From Rhodovastum sp963709085 (lineage in GTDB: Bacteria; Pseudomonadota; Alphaproteobacteria; Acetobacterales; Acetobacteraceae), in NCBI GenBank assembly GCA_963709085.1, contig CAVPVB010000007.1:1798001-1862000 (forward strand): DNA of 64,000 bases, written 5' to 3'. The first letter of the stretch is position 1, and the number at the start of each line of letters is the position of its first letter. This document shows, piece by piece, positions 24,615 to 34,396 of the stretch. Under the pieces are notes generated by a model. That model made no database searches. It worked only from the letters and a program-made list of their open reading frames with translations, and had not been told where the DNA came from. A program made the position numbers and the translations under genes.

Positions 24615-26471
24615 GTGAACGGCAGGTTCGGTGGGCGTGCCGGGGGGGAAGCCGAGCCGCCGCTGGACGTGCTGCGGCGCGTGTTCGGCTTCCCCGCCTT
24701 CCGCGGCCTGCAGCAGGAGGCGATCGACCACGTGCTCGCCGGCGGCGACGCGCTGGTGCTGATGCCGACCGGTGGCGGCAAGAGCATCTGCTACCAGGTG
24801 CCCGCGCTCTGCCGCTCCGGCACGGCGGTGGTGATCAGCCCGCTGATCGCGCTGATGGACGACCAGGTGGCCGCCCTGCGCCAGCTCGGCATCGCCGCCG
24901 GCGCACTGCATTCCGAGCTGGAGCCGGACGAACAGCGCCGGGTCGGGCGCGAGCTGGATACGGGGCGGCTCGACCTGCTGTATGTCTCGCCCGAGCGGCT
25001 GCGCAGCCCGGGCACGCAGGAGCGGCTGCAGCGGCACGAGATCGCCCTGATCGCCATCGACGAGGCGCATTGCGTCAGCCAGTGGGGCCACGAGTTCCGC
25101 CCCGAATACCGCACCCTGGCGGAACTGGCCGCGCTGTTTCCGGGCGTGCCGCGCCTTGCGCTCACCGCCACCGCCGACCCGCGCACGCGCGATGACATCC
25201 TCGCCTCGCTGGCCATGCCGGACGCGAAAGTGTTCACGGCCAGCTTCCATCGCCCCAACCTGCAGATCGCCTGCGCGCCGAAGCTGGGTGAGACGGCGCA
25301 ATTGCTCGCCCTGCTGCAGCGCCATCCGGATTCCGCCGGCATCGTCTATTGCGGCAGCCGCGCCAAGACCGAGCGGGTGACCGCCTCGTTGCAGGCGAAA
25401 GGGTTGCAGGCCATCGCCTTCCACGCCGGCCTGCCGCCGGAGCAGAAACGCGCCGGGCTGACGCGGTTCCGCTCCGGCGAGGCGGTGGTGATCGTGGCCA
25501 CCATCGCCTTCGGCATGGGCATCGACCGGCCGGATGTGCGCTTCGTCGTGCACCTCGACATGCCGGACAGCCCGGAGGCGTACTACCAGCAGATCGGCCG
25601 CGCCGGCCGCGACGGCGACCCCTCCGATACGCTGCTGCTGTATGGCGGGGAGGATATCGCCCGGGCGCGGCACTGGCTCGGCCAGTCGGCGGCGCCGGAA
25701 GCGCAGAAGCAGGTGATGCGGGCGCGGCTGGAGGCGATGATCGCGCTGACCGAAACGGCCGGCTGCCGCACCCGCACCCTGCTCGCCTGCTTCGGCGAGG
25801 AACTCGGTCGCGATTGCGGCCATTGCGACAATTGCGGCACCCCGGTGGCCGTGTTCGACGCTACCACCGAGGCGCAGAAGGTGCTGTCGGCGGTGTACCG
25901 CACCGGCCAGCGCTTCGGCGTCGGCCATGTGGTGAGCGTGCTGCTCGGCCGGGCCACCGACAAGGTGGCGCAATGGGAGCATGAGAAGCTGCCCACGTTC
26001 GGCGTCGGCGCTGACCGGCCGGAAGGGTTCTGGCGCAGCGTGATCCGCCAGTTGATCGCCCGCGGCGTGATGGGGGTGGAGGTCGATGCCGAGGAGGGAA
26101 AATTCTCCCGCCTGTCGCTGGTGACCGACAAGGCGCGGCCGATCCTGCGCGGCGAGGAGCGGGTGATCCTGCGCGAGGACTCGGCCGCGCCGCCGCGCGA
26201 CCGCCGGCGCGGCTCGCCGGACCGGGTGGCCCGGGGCAAGCCGGCGGCATCGGGTTCGGCGGATGATGCGGGTTTCGAGGCGCTACGGGCCTGGCGGTCA
26301 ACCGAGGCGCGGGCGCAGGGCGTGCCGCCCTACGTGATTTTCCATGACAGCGTGCTGCGCGACATCGCCGCTTTGCGGCCGGCGAGCCTCGACGAGCTGG
26401 GGCAGATCAAGGGCGTCGGGGCCAGCAAGCTGGCTCGGTACGGGGCGGGGGTGTTGGCGGTAGTTAAGTAA
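24615..26471 (+). CDS. recQ: ATP-dependent DNA helicase RecQ
   Basis: About 618-residue 3'-5' DNA helicase for recombination and fork repair. Motifs in order: LQQEAIDHVLAGGDALVLMP then TGGGKSICYQVPAL (Walker A), the DEAH box IDEAHCVSQWGHEFRPEY, TATADPRTRDDI, VIVATIAFGMGIDRPDVRFV and QIGRAGRDGDP. A zinc-binding Cys cluster follows (CRTRTLLACFGEELGRDCGH then CDNC). The RQC winged helix and a C-terminal HRDC domain (AHGVP-like RAQGVPPYVIFHDSVLRDIA) complete the full-length plan. The start is uncertain: GTG 24615 is used, TTG 24591 is in frame, and neither has a clear ribosome-binding site. Confidence 0.95.
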   Translation: MNGRFGGRAGGEAEPPLDVLRRVFGFPAFRGLQQEAIDHVLAGGDALVLMPTGGGKSICYQVPALCRSGTAVVISPLIALMDDQVAALRQLGIAAGALHSELEPDEQRRVGRELDTGRLDLLYVSPERLRSPGTQERLQRHEIALIAIDEAHCVSQWGHEFRPEYRTLAELAALFPGVPRLALTATADPRTRDDILASLAMPDAKVFTASFHRPNLQIACAPKLGETAQLLALLQRHPDSAGIVYCGSRAKTERVTASLQAKGLQAIAFHAGLPPEQKRAGLTRFRSGEAVVIVATIAFGMGIDRPDVRFVVHLDMPDSPEAYYQQIGRAGRDGDPSDTLLLYGGEDIARARHWLGQSAAPEAQKQVMRARLEAMIALTETAGCRTRTLLACFGEELGRDCGHCDNCGTPVAVFDATTEAQKVLSAVYRTGQRFGVGHVVSVLLGRATDKVAQWEHEKLPTFGVGADRPEGFWRSVIRQLIARGVMGVEVDAEEGKFSRLSLVTDKARPILRGEERVILREDSAAPPRDRRRGSPDRVARGKPAASGSADDAGFEALRAWRSTEARAQGVPPYVIFHDSVLRDIAALRPASLDELGQIKGVGASKLARYGAGVLAVVK

Positions 26472-26535
26472 GGAAGGCCAGGGCTCTGCCCTGGACCCGC
26501 CAGGGGTCGGTGGACCCCTGGACCCCATCCCTTAA
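26471..26535 (+). repeat. dispersed intergenic repeat, copy B
   Basis: Begins at the recQ stop: AGGAAGGCCAGGGCTCTGCC, with CTGGACCCGCC and a second arm GGGGTCGGTGGACCCC. Shares the first 30 bases almost exactly with copies A and E. Confidence 0.75.
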
Positions 26536-26620
26536 GACCCGTTGCGGATGGAGGCTGTCTTTCCAGGGACCGATGTGACTGCGTTCGCGGGAGAATGCGA
26601 TTGGAAGCGTCGTTTGTGTC

Positions 26621-26649
26621 TTGTTATGGTTAGCAATCGTTGATAAACT
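26621..26649 (+). promoter_or_regulatory. candidate sigma-70-type promoter
   Basis: TTGTTA (26621-26626), 17 bases, TAAACT (26644-26649), in unusually AT-rich DNA ahead of the secreted-protein gene, which also has a strong ribosome-binding site AGGAGG (26678-26683) five bases before its ATG. No conserved experimental motif for this group was used. Confidence 0.35.
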
Positions 26650-26688
26650 AACATCGACATAATTTTTGAAAATAACGAGGAGGAAACG

Positions 26689-27186
26689 ATGTCGAGAGCT
26701 GTGGCTCTTCTGATTGTTACGTCATGCCTGCTGCCGGTCGGCACAAGAGCATCAGAAATCCCGAAGCAGGGCACGGCGAATTACACCACGTTCTTTGTCA
26801 CCACGGCGTCGCAGGCAATGACGCTCGGTACGCGCAGCTATTCGACCTACGAGCTGAATGGCGTCACGCGTAACGACGAGGGGGCGGAGATTTTCAACAA
26901 CATGGGCGTCCGTTGCCTGGGCTCGCGCGAGGTCGACGGTGACGACATTCGCGTCGAGGGCGCCTGCACGGAACGCGACAAGGATGGCGATCAGGTGTTC
27001 CAGACTTACCAGGCGCGGGGCAAAACCACCGGTGGCGGTATCGCGGGGACTCATTTGTTGGTGGGCGGTACCGGCAAGTATGCGGGCATCACCGGTAAGG
27101 CCGACTATACGATCCAGGTCGTGACGGGGCCTGACAACGTCCGGATGCCTGTGGTGCATGACCACGCCACCTGGACACGGCCGTAG
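26689..27186 (+). CDS. secreted hypothetical protein (allene-oxide-cyclase-barrel-like)
   Basis: 165 residues with a Sec signal peptide (MSRAVALLIVTSCLLPVGTR, cleavage near 22). The mature part is beta-rich and contains LLVGGTGKYAGITGKADYTI, a Gly-rich turn typical of the small eight-stranded barrels grouped with allene oxide cyclase and dirigent proteins. Two Cys (RCLG and EGAC) could form one disulfide. No catalytic residues are claimed. Expected location is the periplasm or outside. The strong ribosome-binding site and AT-rich promoter suggest good expression. Function unknown. Confidence 0.7.
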   Translation: MSRAVALLIVTSCLLPVGTRASEIPKQGTANYTTFFVTTASQAMTLGTRSYSTYELNGVTRNDEGAEIFNNMGVRCLGSREVDGDDIRVEGACTERDKDGDQVFQTYQARGKTTGGGIAGTHLLVGGTGKYAGITGKADYTIQVVTGPDNVRMPVVHDHATWTRP

Positions 27187-27258
27187 CTTCAACTGCCCCG
27201 ACCAGAACGGTCTGGAGGCAAACCAGGCCGGCGGTCGGGAAACGCCCCGCCGGCTGGC

Positions 27259-27759
27259 TCAGTCCTCGTCTTGGTCGCTGCCCCCATCGAGGATCGCCAA
27301 CAGGCGCCGGGCCGACATCCGGTCCTCCGGGTCGAGTTCCGCAACCTTCTCCAGGGCGGCGCGGCTTTCCGCCTCCCGGCCGAGCCGCGCCAGCACGTAG
27401 CCGTAGGCGATCAACGAGAACAGGACCAGCCGCGGCCCGGGCTCCAGCACCGAGAAAGCCGCATCATCGGCGCGGAGGTCGCGCCAGTCGGCGGGCAACT
27501 GGCTGCGGCGCAGCGCATCGGCGAGGCAGGTTTGGGCGTGCGGCAGGGCTTCGGCCAGCCGATGACGATAGAAGTAAAACTTGTAGGCGCCGATATGCAC
27601 CTCGAGATGCCCCGGCGCGAGCGCAAGAGCATCGAGGATGTGCCCCTCGGCCGCCGCTTCATCGTCCCAGGACAAGGCCGCCGCGTGCAAGGCACGCTCG
27701 GCATCGACGGGAAGATCGCCGCCGTAATAGCGCCGGTTCAGCCATGCGGAGTCCGGCAT
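27259..27759 (-). CDS. TPR-repeat protein
   Basis: 166 residues built of helical pairs with tetratricopeptide-like spacing: GHILDALALAPGHLEVHIGA, KFYFYRHRLAEALPHAQTCL, and YGYVLARLGREAESRAALEK with VAELDPEDRMSARRLLAILD. It ends in an acidic tail. It has no signal or membrane segment and is probably a cytoplasmic scaffold. It follows the small membrane gene by 47 bases on the same strand, so it may be the third gene of the msrP unit. A direct role in methionine-sulfoxide repair is not implied by the sequence. Confidence 0.8.
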   Translation of the reverse strand: MPDSAWLNRRYYGGDLPVDAERALHAAALSWDDEAAAEGHILDALALAPGHLEVHIGAYKFYFYRHRLAEALPHAQTCLADALRRSQLPADWRDLRADDAAFSVLEPGPRLVLFSLIAYGYVLARLGREAESRAALEKVAELDPEDRMSARRLLAILDGGSDQDED

Positions 27760-27806
27760 CTTCCCCGCCCCGTTTTATCGCCCGGCGACCCTGCCACCAG
27801 CGCCGG

Positions 27807-28118
27807 TCAGCTCCGACGGCGGTGGGAGCTGGCGGAATTGCGCCAGTTGGACAGCGTGACCGCCACCCCGGCCGTCACCATCCCCAACGCCACGGGCAGC
27901 AGCCAGACCGGGCGCAGCAGCAACGGCACCACCAGGTTCACCCAGGCCCAATGCGAAACGCCATTATAGACCGCGTCCTGGAACGCCACCAACCAGCCAT
28001 GGTTGTACACCGAGATGGCCTGGCCAAGGGGCATCTCCGGCGGCAGCATGGTGGCCAGCGCAAAGGCCAGCACCATGAACATGGCCGAGATGACGGCGAG
28101 GATGCGGGCGACGATCAC
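27807..28118 (-). CDS. small membrane protein downstream of msrP
   Basis: 103 residues with two or three hydrophobic segments (about 4-24, 58-72 and 74-92) and a basic C-terminus (SSHRRRS). It starts with GTG overlapping the msrP stop (GTGA), so it is translationally coupled to it. It is not MsrQ: it is about half the length and lacks the heme-ligand His pattern of that b-type cytochrome. It could be a membrane partner or anchor for MsrP, but this rests only on gene position. Confidence 0.7.
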   Translation of the reverse strand: MIVARILAVISAMFMVLAFALATMLPPEMPLGQAISVYNHGWLVAFQDAVYNGVSHWAWVNLVVPLLLRPVWLLPVALGMVTAGVAVTLSNWRNSASSHRRRS

Positions 28119-29083
28119 GCGAACAGCCGCTCGGCCTTCAGGCCGTCGTACAGCGACGCCACGTATTCGCCGTAGCCGTTCCAGATGCGGGTAGGCACCA
28201 TCTCGTCGCTCCCGAGCAGCCGTTCATGCGCCTGACTCCAGCGCGGATGGGGCACATCCGGGTTTACGTTGGCCCAGAAACCGTACTCGCCGTCCTGCAA
28301 CTGTTCCCAGAAGCTCACCGGGCGCCGGGCGGCGAACTCCACTTTCACGATCGACTTGGCCGATTTGAAACCATACTTCCAGGGCAGCGTCACCCGAACC
28401 GGGGCGCCATCCTGCTTGGGGAGAGTTTTTCCGTACATGCCGATGGACAAAAAAGCAAGTTCGTTCATTGCCTCGGCCAGGGTGACGCCCTCGGTATAGG
28501 GCCAGGGATACCAGCTCTGGCGCAGGCCGGGCATGGTCTTCGGATCGGCCAGGGTGGTGAACCTGAGGTATTTCGCCCCGCTGGTGGGTTCGGCCAGTTT
28601 AACCAGTTCGGCCAGCGGGAAGCCGACCCAGGGCACCGTCATCGCCCAGCCCTCGACGCAGCGGTGGCGGTAGAGGCGCTCCTGCAACGTCACCTGTTTC
28701 AGCAGGTCCTCCAGCGCGATGCTGCGGGGTTTGCTTACCAGGCCGGCAATCTCGATGCTCCAGGGATCGGTGCGCAGCGCCCGGGCGGCGCGGACGACCG
28801 ATTTCGAGCTGCCGAATTCATAGAAATTATTGTAGGTGGTTACGTCTTCTTCGGCGCTCAGCGGGCGGTCCGGCTGATATTTCGGGTTGCGCGGCGCCGT
28901 CAGCGGCTTCGGCGGCACGGCCGGCGCGTCGCTGCCCCCGAACAGCCCCCATTGCGCCTGTGCCGGCACCGTCGCGGCGATCGCCCCGGCGCCCCCGAGC
29001 AGGCTGCGGCGCGCCAGCACCACCGACTCGGGTGTTGCCTGCCTGTCGGGGATGGTCCAGCCCGGCCGTCGTCGGATCAGCAT
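28115..29083 (-). CDS. msrP: MsrP-type protein-methionine-sulfoxide reductase catalytic subunit
   Basis: 322-residue periplasmic molybdopterin enzyme that reduces oxidised methionine in secreted proteins. It carries a twin-arginine signal (VVLARRSLLGGAGAIAA, RR at 25-26), then the sulfite-oxidase-type Moco fold with family sequences TTYNNFYEFGSSKS, LVSKPRSIALEDLL and the Mo-ligand Cys142 in YRHRCVEGWAMTVPW. LPWKYGFKSAKSIVKVEF lies in the C-terminal half. The length is normal. The start is ATG 29083 (MLIRRRPGW); the frame stays open to 29191, without reason to use it. The usual heme partner MsrQ is not encoded next to it. First gene of a probable three-gene operon. Confidence 0.93.
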   Translation of the reverse strand: MLIRRRPGWTIPDRQATPESVVLARRSLLGGAGAIAATVPAQAQWGLFGGSDAPAVPPKPLTAPRNPKYQPDRPLSAEEDVTTYNNFYEFGSSKSVVRAARALRTDPWSIEIAGLVSKPRSIALEDLLKQVTLQERLYRHRCVEGWAMTVPWVGFPLAELVKLAEPTSGAKYLRFTTLADPKTMPGLRQSWYPWPYTEGVTLAEAMNELAFLSIGMYGKTLPKQDGAPVRVTLPWKYGFKSAKSIVKVEFAARRPVSFWEQLQDGEYGFWANVNPDVPHPRWSQAHERLLGSDEMVPTRIWNGYGEYVASLYDGLKAERLFA

Positions 29084-29252
29084 CCCGCTTTCTCTTCCCC
29101 TTGGTGCGGCCGGAATCCGCGCGGCGGATCGCCCGACGGCACGATGTTGTGGAAATGGCGTGCGCCGCAATCGCCGCAAGCTGCCAGGCAAGCAGGATTG
29201 ATTCGCCCCTCCGTCCAGGGGACCGTCCGGAAGGGCTGACGTTACACCGATA

Positions 29253-29308
29253 AGTGAAGGTCAGGGCTGGCCCTGGACCCGCCAGGGCAGAGCTTTGGCC
29301 TTCCTTGC
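29253..29308 (+). repeat. dispersed intergenic repeat, copy C (degenerate)
   Basis: GTGAAGGTCAGGGCTGGCCC, CTGGACCCGCCAGGGCAGAG, then CTTTGGCCTTCCTTG: shortened and diverged left and right arms of the family, lying between msrP and eno. Confidence 0.6.
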
Positions 29309-29372
29309 CTTTGCGCCGCCCCCGCCCCGGTGCTACCCCACCCGCCGCCTGCAACAGACCGGACCGACCCTC

Positions 29373-30650
<1,278 letters not shown>

Positions 30651-30660
30651 ACGACATTTT

Positions 30661-30687
30661 CCCCTCCCCCCTGCGTCGGGGGAGGGG
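30661..30687. terminator. strong 10-bp GC hairpin between eno and the CBS gene
   Basis: CCCCTCCCCC (30661-30670) pairs with GGGGGAGGGG (30678-30687) over a 7-base loop, 11 bases past the eno stop and before the stop of the convergent CBS gene at 30731. There is no T run downstream on either strand; a bidirectional barrier is plausible. Confidence 0.5.
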
Positions 30688-30730
30688 GTCACGCTGTGCG
30701 TCCGGCCGCGGCGGGTTGGCCGGGCCGGTC

Positions 30731-31150
30731 CTACAGCCGCTCCCAGATGCCGGTTTCCTCGTCCAGCCGGGCGTGCTCGAAATGGCGGAAATCGCCATGC
30801 GAGACGACACCGACCACGCGCCCCTGATCGACCACGGGCACGTGCCGGAAGCCGCCGTCATGCATCAGGCGCAGCGCATCCAGCGCGTGGTGGCCCGGCG
30901 GCAGGTGCACCGGATCGTGGGTCATGACCGTGTCCAGATGCGTGTGCGCCGGGTTGCGGCCCTCCGCCAGCAGGCGGACCAGGTCGCGACCAGTGAAGAT
31001 GCCGAGCAGGTTGTGGTCCTCGTTCACCACCAGCACGGCGCCGACCCGGTGCTGGTGCATCGTCAGGCAGGCCTGCTGCACCGTGTCGGTGGGCGAAAGG
31101 GTGATGGGCGTGCGGCGGATGATGTCACCCATGTTGCGATGCGTCGGCAT
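30731..31150 (-). CDS. CBS-domain pair protein
   Basis: 139 residues forming a single Bateman module of two CBS domains (about 8-65 and 73-130): TPITLSPTDTVQQACLTMHQ, GAVLVVNEDHNLLGIFTGRD and MTHDPVHLPPGHHALDALRL, HVPVVDQGRVVGVVSHGDF. Such stand-alone pairs bind adenine nucleotides and regulate unknown partners. No transporter, kinase or IMPDH domain is attached. An internal ATG at 31132 (MGDIIRR) is an alternative start. Converges with eno. Confidence 0.92.
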   Translation of the reverse strand: MPTHRNMGDIIRRTPITLSPTDTVQQACLTMHQHRVGAVLVVNEDHNLLGIFTGRDLVRLLAEGRNPAHTHLDTVMTHDPVHLPPGHHALDALRLMHDGGFRHVPVVDQGRVVGVVSHGDFRHFEHARLDEETGIWERL

Positions 31151-31629
31151 GACAATTCCCTCGGGTTTGCGGACCGGGCTCCGGAGGCCGATGACCCTGT
31201 CCTGTCATCAAAATTAGACCGCCTGCCGATGGGGCGACAAATGCCGTCATTGTGATGGCCACCGCCGGCCCGTCGTGTCCGATGCAACATTTTCTTGGCG
31301 TGCCTAACAGGTGGCAGTAGCGTTGCAACCGAATCGCCGTGCCGTGACCGCGCAGCGGCCAGCCGGGATTCGGCGAAGCCGCGCATCGTCATGCGCGGTG
31401 GTCAGGAGGGTGAGGAAGCCAAGGTCCGACGCCACGACTGGAGGTCCATTCGGTCGCGGTCACGGCGCGACGGATGCCCCCGGCGCTGGCATCCATCGCG
31501 CGCTTGCCACCAGCGCCACACGAGGCTTGCGCCCGCCACCCCGATTCGCATTCCGGTGGAGGGGGGCAGGCCGGGTGCGGTTTCATCAGTCGTTTTGCGG
31601 TCCGCCCGGCGGCCCGTCAGGAGAGAGAC
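31151..31629. other. intergenic region without recognised features
   Basis: Between the divergent CBS gene and the proline-rich membrane protein gene. Frames here lack motifs and plausible starts. It ends with GGAGAGAGAC before the ATG at 31630, a good ribosome-binding site. No repeat, RNA gene or clear promoter was identified. Confidence 0.5.
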
Positions 31630-32385
31630 ATGGGATCCAATATCAGATCCGCCAACCCGCTGTTGCAGATCGGCGCTTTTCTCGCGGCTCTGCTGCTGGT
31701 GCTGCCCTGGATAGCGCAGCACGGCGTGGTCGGCGCCGTTGCCTACCTGGTGGTCGGTGCGGCGGTCGTGTGGGCGGCTGCCTGGTATTCCGGCCCGGAG
31801 GACCGACTGGGCGTCGGCAGCCGGAAGCACCTGATTGTCATCGGCTGGCCGATATTCCTGGCGATCGCGGCATTCCAGGCTCTGCTCGATATCACGGCAT
31901 CGAAGCCGGCGGCGGAGTCGCCGAAGGTGGCGGTGCCGCCCGCCCCGCCGGTTACCAAGGCACCGCCTGCGCCGCCACCCGCCCCGCCGCCGCCGGCGCC
32001 ATCGGTTGCCAAGGCACCGCCCGCCCCGCCGCCGCCTGCGCCGCCGCCTGCGCCGCCGGTTGTCAAGGCGGCGGCACCTGCTGCCCCCTTCGCGCCACCG
32101 CCACCGCCACCGCCACCGCCGCCGCCAGCCCCGGCGCCTGTTGCCCAAGCGCCCAAGCCGCCGCCGTCGCCGGTCCAGGCTGCGCCCGCGCCGATCGCGC
32201 CGAAGCCGGCCGCGCCCGCCCGTCCGGTAGCGCCGCCGCCGGCACAGCCCGCTGCGGTCGCCGCGCCAGCGGTCAAACAGGCTCCGCCCCCGCCGGCGCC
32301 GCCCAAGCCGGCCGCGCCACCCCCGCCCGCGAACGGCCAGCGTCCCCGCCCGTCCGGCGGCAAGTCGAAGCATCGCGGCAAGTAG
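31630..32385 (+). CDS. membrane protein with long proline/alanine-rich tail
   Basis: 251 residues: three hydrophobic helices in the first 90 residues (about 13-30, 32-51 and 70-88), then about 150 residues of low complexity made of repeated PPAP, PVxKAPPAPPP and AAP units, ending with a basic tail GGKSKHRGK. The tail should be extended and could span a compartment, as in TonB-type linkers, but the TonB C-terminal domain is absent. The repetitive GC-rich DNA makes copy-number change likely. No family or partner is recognised. The start is set by the ribosome-binding site AGGAGAGAG. Confidence 0.7.
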   Translation: MGSNIRSANPLLQIGAFLAALLLVLPWIAQHGVVGAVAYLVVGAAVVWAAAWYSGPEDRLGVGSRKHLIVIGWPIFLAIAAFQALLDITASKPAAESPKVAVPPAPPVTKAPPAPPPAPPPPAPSVAKAPPAPPPPAPPPAPPVVKAAAPAAPFAPPPPPPPPPPPAPAPVAQAPKPPPSPVQAAPAPIAPKPAAPARPVAPPPAQPAAVAAPAVKQAPPPPAPPKPAAPPPPANGQRPRPSGGKSKHRGK

Positions 32386-32537
32386 GACACCGCCGTCTGC
32401 ACATGCGGAACGGCCGGGGTGCTGCCTGGTGCCCCGGCCGGCGCGCGGCGTGCGGCGCGCGGCGGCGGTGGTTCCGGTACCCTACCAAAAGCCACCGTCC
32501 AGGGCCGCCGATTGCGCCTGTCCGGCGCATGGAAAAA

Positions 32538-32559
32538 TGATTATCTTATATAATTATCA
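32538..32559 (+). promoter_or_regulatory. -10 element and imperfect palindrome at the marR-type start
   Basis: TGATTATCTTATATAATTATCA is an AT-rich imperfect palindrome (8 of 11 symmetric pairs) in otherwise GC-rich DNA, the usual look of a MarR operator. It contains a consensus -10 box TATAAT (32549-32554) ending four bases before the ATG. No ribosome-binding site is present, so the transcript may be leaderless. Confidence 0.5.
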
Positions 32560-33050
32560 TGTCAGCCCCATCCGATAGCGACGACGATGCACCGGCCGAT
32601 CCGAATGCCGCGGTCGATCTCGGGCCGCTGCCGGGGCTGATCGGCTATGCGCTGCGGCGGGCGCAGCTGGCGGTGTTTCAGGATTTCCACCGTCACTTCG
32701 CCGACGCCGACATCCGGCCCGCGCAGCTTTCCGTGCTCGTGGTGCTGAAATACAATCCCGGACTGCGCGCCACCCAGGCGGCCCACGCGCTGGGCATCAA
32801 GCGTACCAATTTCGTGCCCCTGTTCGACGGGCTTGCCGTGCGCGGCCTGGTCGAACGGCGTGGCGTGAAGGGCGACCGCCGCGCCTCGGCGCTGTTCCTG
32901 ACCGAAGCGGGAGCTGAGACACTGGCGCGGCTGGAGCGCCTTCTCGCCACGCACGAGGCCAAATTCGCCGCCCGGCTGGGATCGGAGGGACGCTACCAGC
33001 TCATGGGCCTGTTGCACCGGCTCACGGAGGCGGCCTTCGATCCGGACTGA
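32559..33050 (+). CDS. MarR-family transcriptional regulator
   Basis: 163-residue winged-helix regulator. After an acidic leader (DSDDDAPADPNA) it shows the MarR plan: dimer helix LIGYALRRAQLAVFQDFHRH, then IRPAQLSVLVVLKYNPGLRA TQ-AAHALGIKRT (recognition helix) and the wing GLVERRGVKGDRRASALFLT. The C-terminal dimer helices complete it. It probably represses its own gene through the palindrome at its start codon, and perhaps the convergent SDR gene's partners. The ligand is unknown, often a phenolic or lipophilic compound in this family. Confidence 0.92.
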   Translation: MSAPSDSDDDAPADPNAAVDLGPLPGLIGYALRRAQLAVFQDFHRHFADADIRPAQLSVLVVLKYNPGLRATQAAHALGIKRTNFVPLFDGLAVRGLVERRGVKGDRRASALFLTEAGAETLARLERLLATHEAKFAARLGSEGRYQLMGLLHRLTEAAFDPD

Positions 33051-33074
33051 CCCTGCCGGGCGCGTTCTTCGCTG

Positions 33075-33839
33075 TCAGCGCGCGGCCATGCGCAGCGCGC
33101 CGTCCAGGCGGATGGTCTCGCCGTTGAGCATGCGGTTGGCGCAGATGTGCAGCACCAACGCGGCATATTCCGACGGGTCGCCCAGGCGCGGCGGAAACGG
33201 CACGGACTCGCCCAGGCCCTTGCGGATGTCGTCGGGCAGGGCCGCCAGCATCGGCGTGAGGAACAGGCCCGGCGCGATGGTGACCACGCGCACGCCGGCG
33301 CGGGACAATTCGCGCGCCGCCGGCAGGGTGAGCCCGACCACCCCGGCTTTGGAGGCGGCATAGGCGCACTGGCCGATCTGGCCGTCATAGGCGGCGATCG
33401 AGGCGGTGTTGATGATGACGCCGCGCTCGCCTTCCTCCTGCGGGTCGGCGGCGCTCATCTCGGCGGCGGCCAGGCGCAGCATGTTGAAGCTGCCGATCAG
33501 GTTGACCCGGACGACTTTTTCAAACGCCTCGAGCGCCAGCGCGCCGTCGCGGCCGACCACGCGCCCGGCGGTGCCGACGCCTGCGCAGTTCACCAGCACG
33601 CGCACCGGCCCGTTCGCGGCGCGGGCGGCGGCGAAGGCGCGTTCGGCGGAAGCGGCGTCGGCGACATCGACGCCGACGGCAAGGCCGCCGATGCGGGCAG
33701 CAACTTCGTCAGCGGCGTTGCGGTTCAGGTCGGCCACGGCGACGCGCGCGCCGGCGGCCGCCAGCGCTTTCGCGGTCGCCGCACCGAGGCCGGAACCGCC
33801 GCCGGTGACCAAGGCTGCCTGTCCGTTCAGATCCATCAT
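33075..33839 (-). CDS. short-chain dehydrogenase/reductase (3-hydroxyacyl-CoA dehydrogenase type)
   Basis: 254-residue classical SDR. The NAD-binding Gly motif is TGGGSGLG (12-19), with an acidic residue after beta-2 (VADLN) that favours NAD. NCAGVG and the catalytic set Ser in NTASIAAY, Tyr160 and Lys164 in YAASKAG are present. The sequence GVIINTASIAAYDGQIGQ and the C-terminal GETIRLDGALRM match the type-2 3-hydroxyacyl-CoA dehydrogenase (HSD10-like) subgroup, which acts in fatty-acid or branched-chain amino-acid breakdown. Convergent with the marR-type gene. Substrate not proven. Confidence 0.9.
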   Translation of the reverse strand: MMDLNGQAALVTGGGSGLGAATAKALAAAGARVAVADLNRNAADEVAARIGGLAVGVDVADAASAERAFAAARAANGPVRVLVNCAGVGTAGRVVGRDGALALEAFEKVVRVNLIGSFNMLRLAAAEMSAADPQEEGERGVIINTASIAAYDGQIGQCAYAASKAGVVGLTLPAARELSRAGVRVVTIAPGLFLTPMLAALPDDIRKGLGESVPFPPRLGDPSEYAALVLHICANRMLNGETIRLDGALRMAAR

Positions 33840-34396
33840 CGTGCTCCGTTTTCTCTCGGTCGGGTTGCTGCCGCTCGGTGACGATGTGCGGCCGTCATGA
33901 AAATCCTACAGGCTCTGCCGGGCTTCGCGCCAATCCCCCGTAATGGCCGATGTCGGGCTTGTCATTCGCAGCCCGGCCTGTGGGGCAGCGTCCCGGCTGC
34001 CACGTCGGAGTGGCGATGCTGTCTCGTCAATTTGACCGGCCGTCTAGCTGGCATTTCATGTGCTAATCAAGTATTACCTGCCGTCTTCGTAATGGAGAGA
34101 TAGAGAACTTAACAAAAGATCCGAATCACCTGCGCCGCGCACGAGTCAGGAGTTCGGAAATTTGTTTCGTACGGACTGACTGTAGTTGTAGGTAAAGCTC
34201 CTGATAAGGCGCAGCGTATCGCGATTTTGCCAGAAATCTGTGCGGAACGGAAAAGCACATCGCAATACCAAAACGGTATTGTGCATCTACTTGCCGTCAT
34301 CGGAATCGGGTTGCCCGGACCGAGGAAGGAAACCTGTGTTCGTCCTGACGGACGTTAAAATAACCACCGGAAATAAAATGTAAAAAGGGGGTTCGC
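33840..34396. other. lower-GC intergenic region upstream of the beta-helix gene
   Basis: No gene recognised. From about 34050 the DNA is markedly richer in A/T than the rest of the window. It ends in GAAATAAAATGTAAAAAGGG then GGTTCGC before the ATG, giving an AAAAAGGGGG ribosome-binding site. A small hairpin (CGTCC-TGAC-GGACG) lies near 34345. The composition matches that of the beta-helix gene and suggests a shared, acquired origin. Confidence 0.5.
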
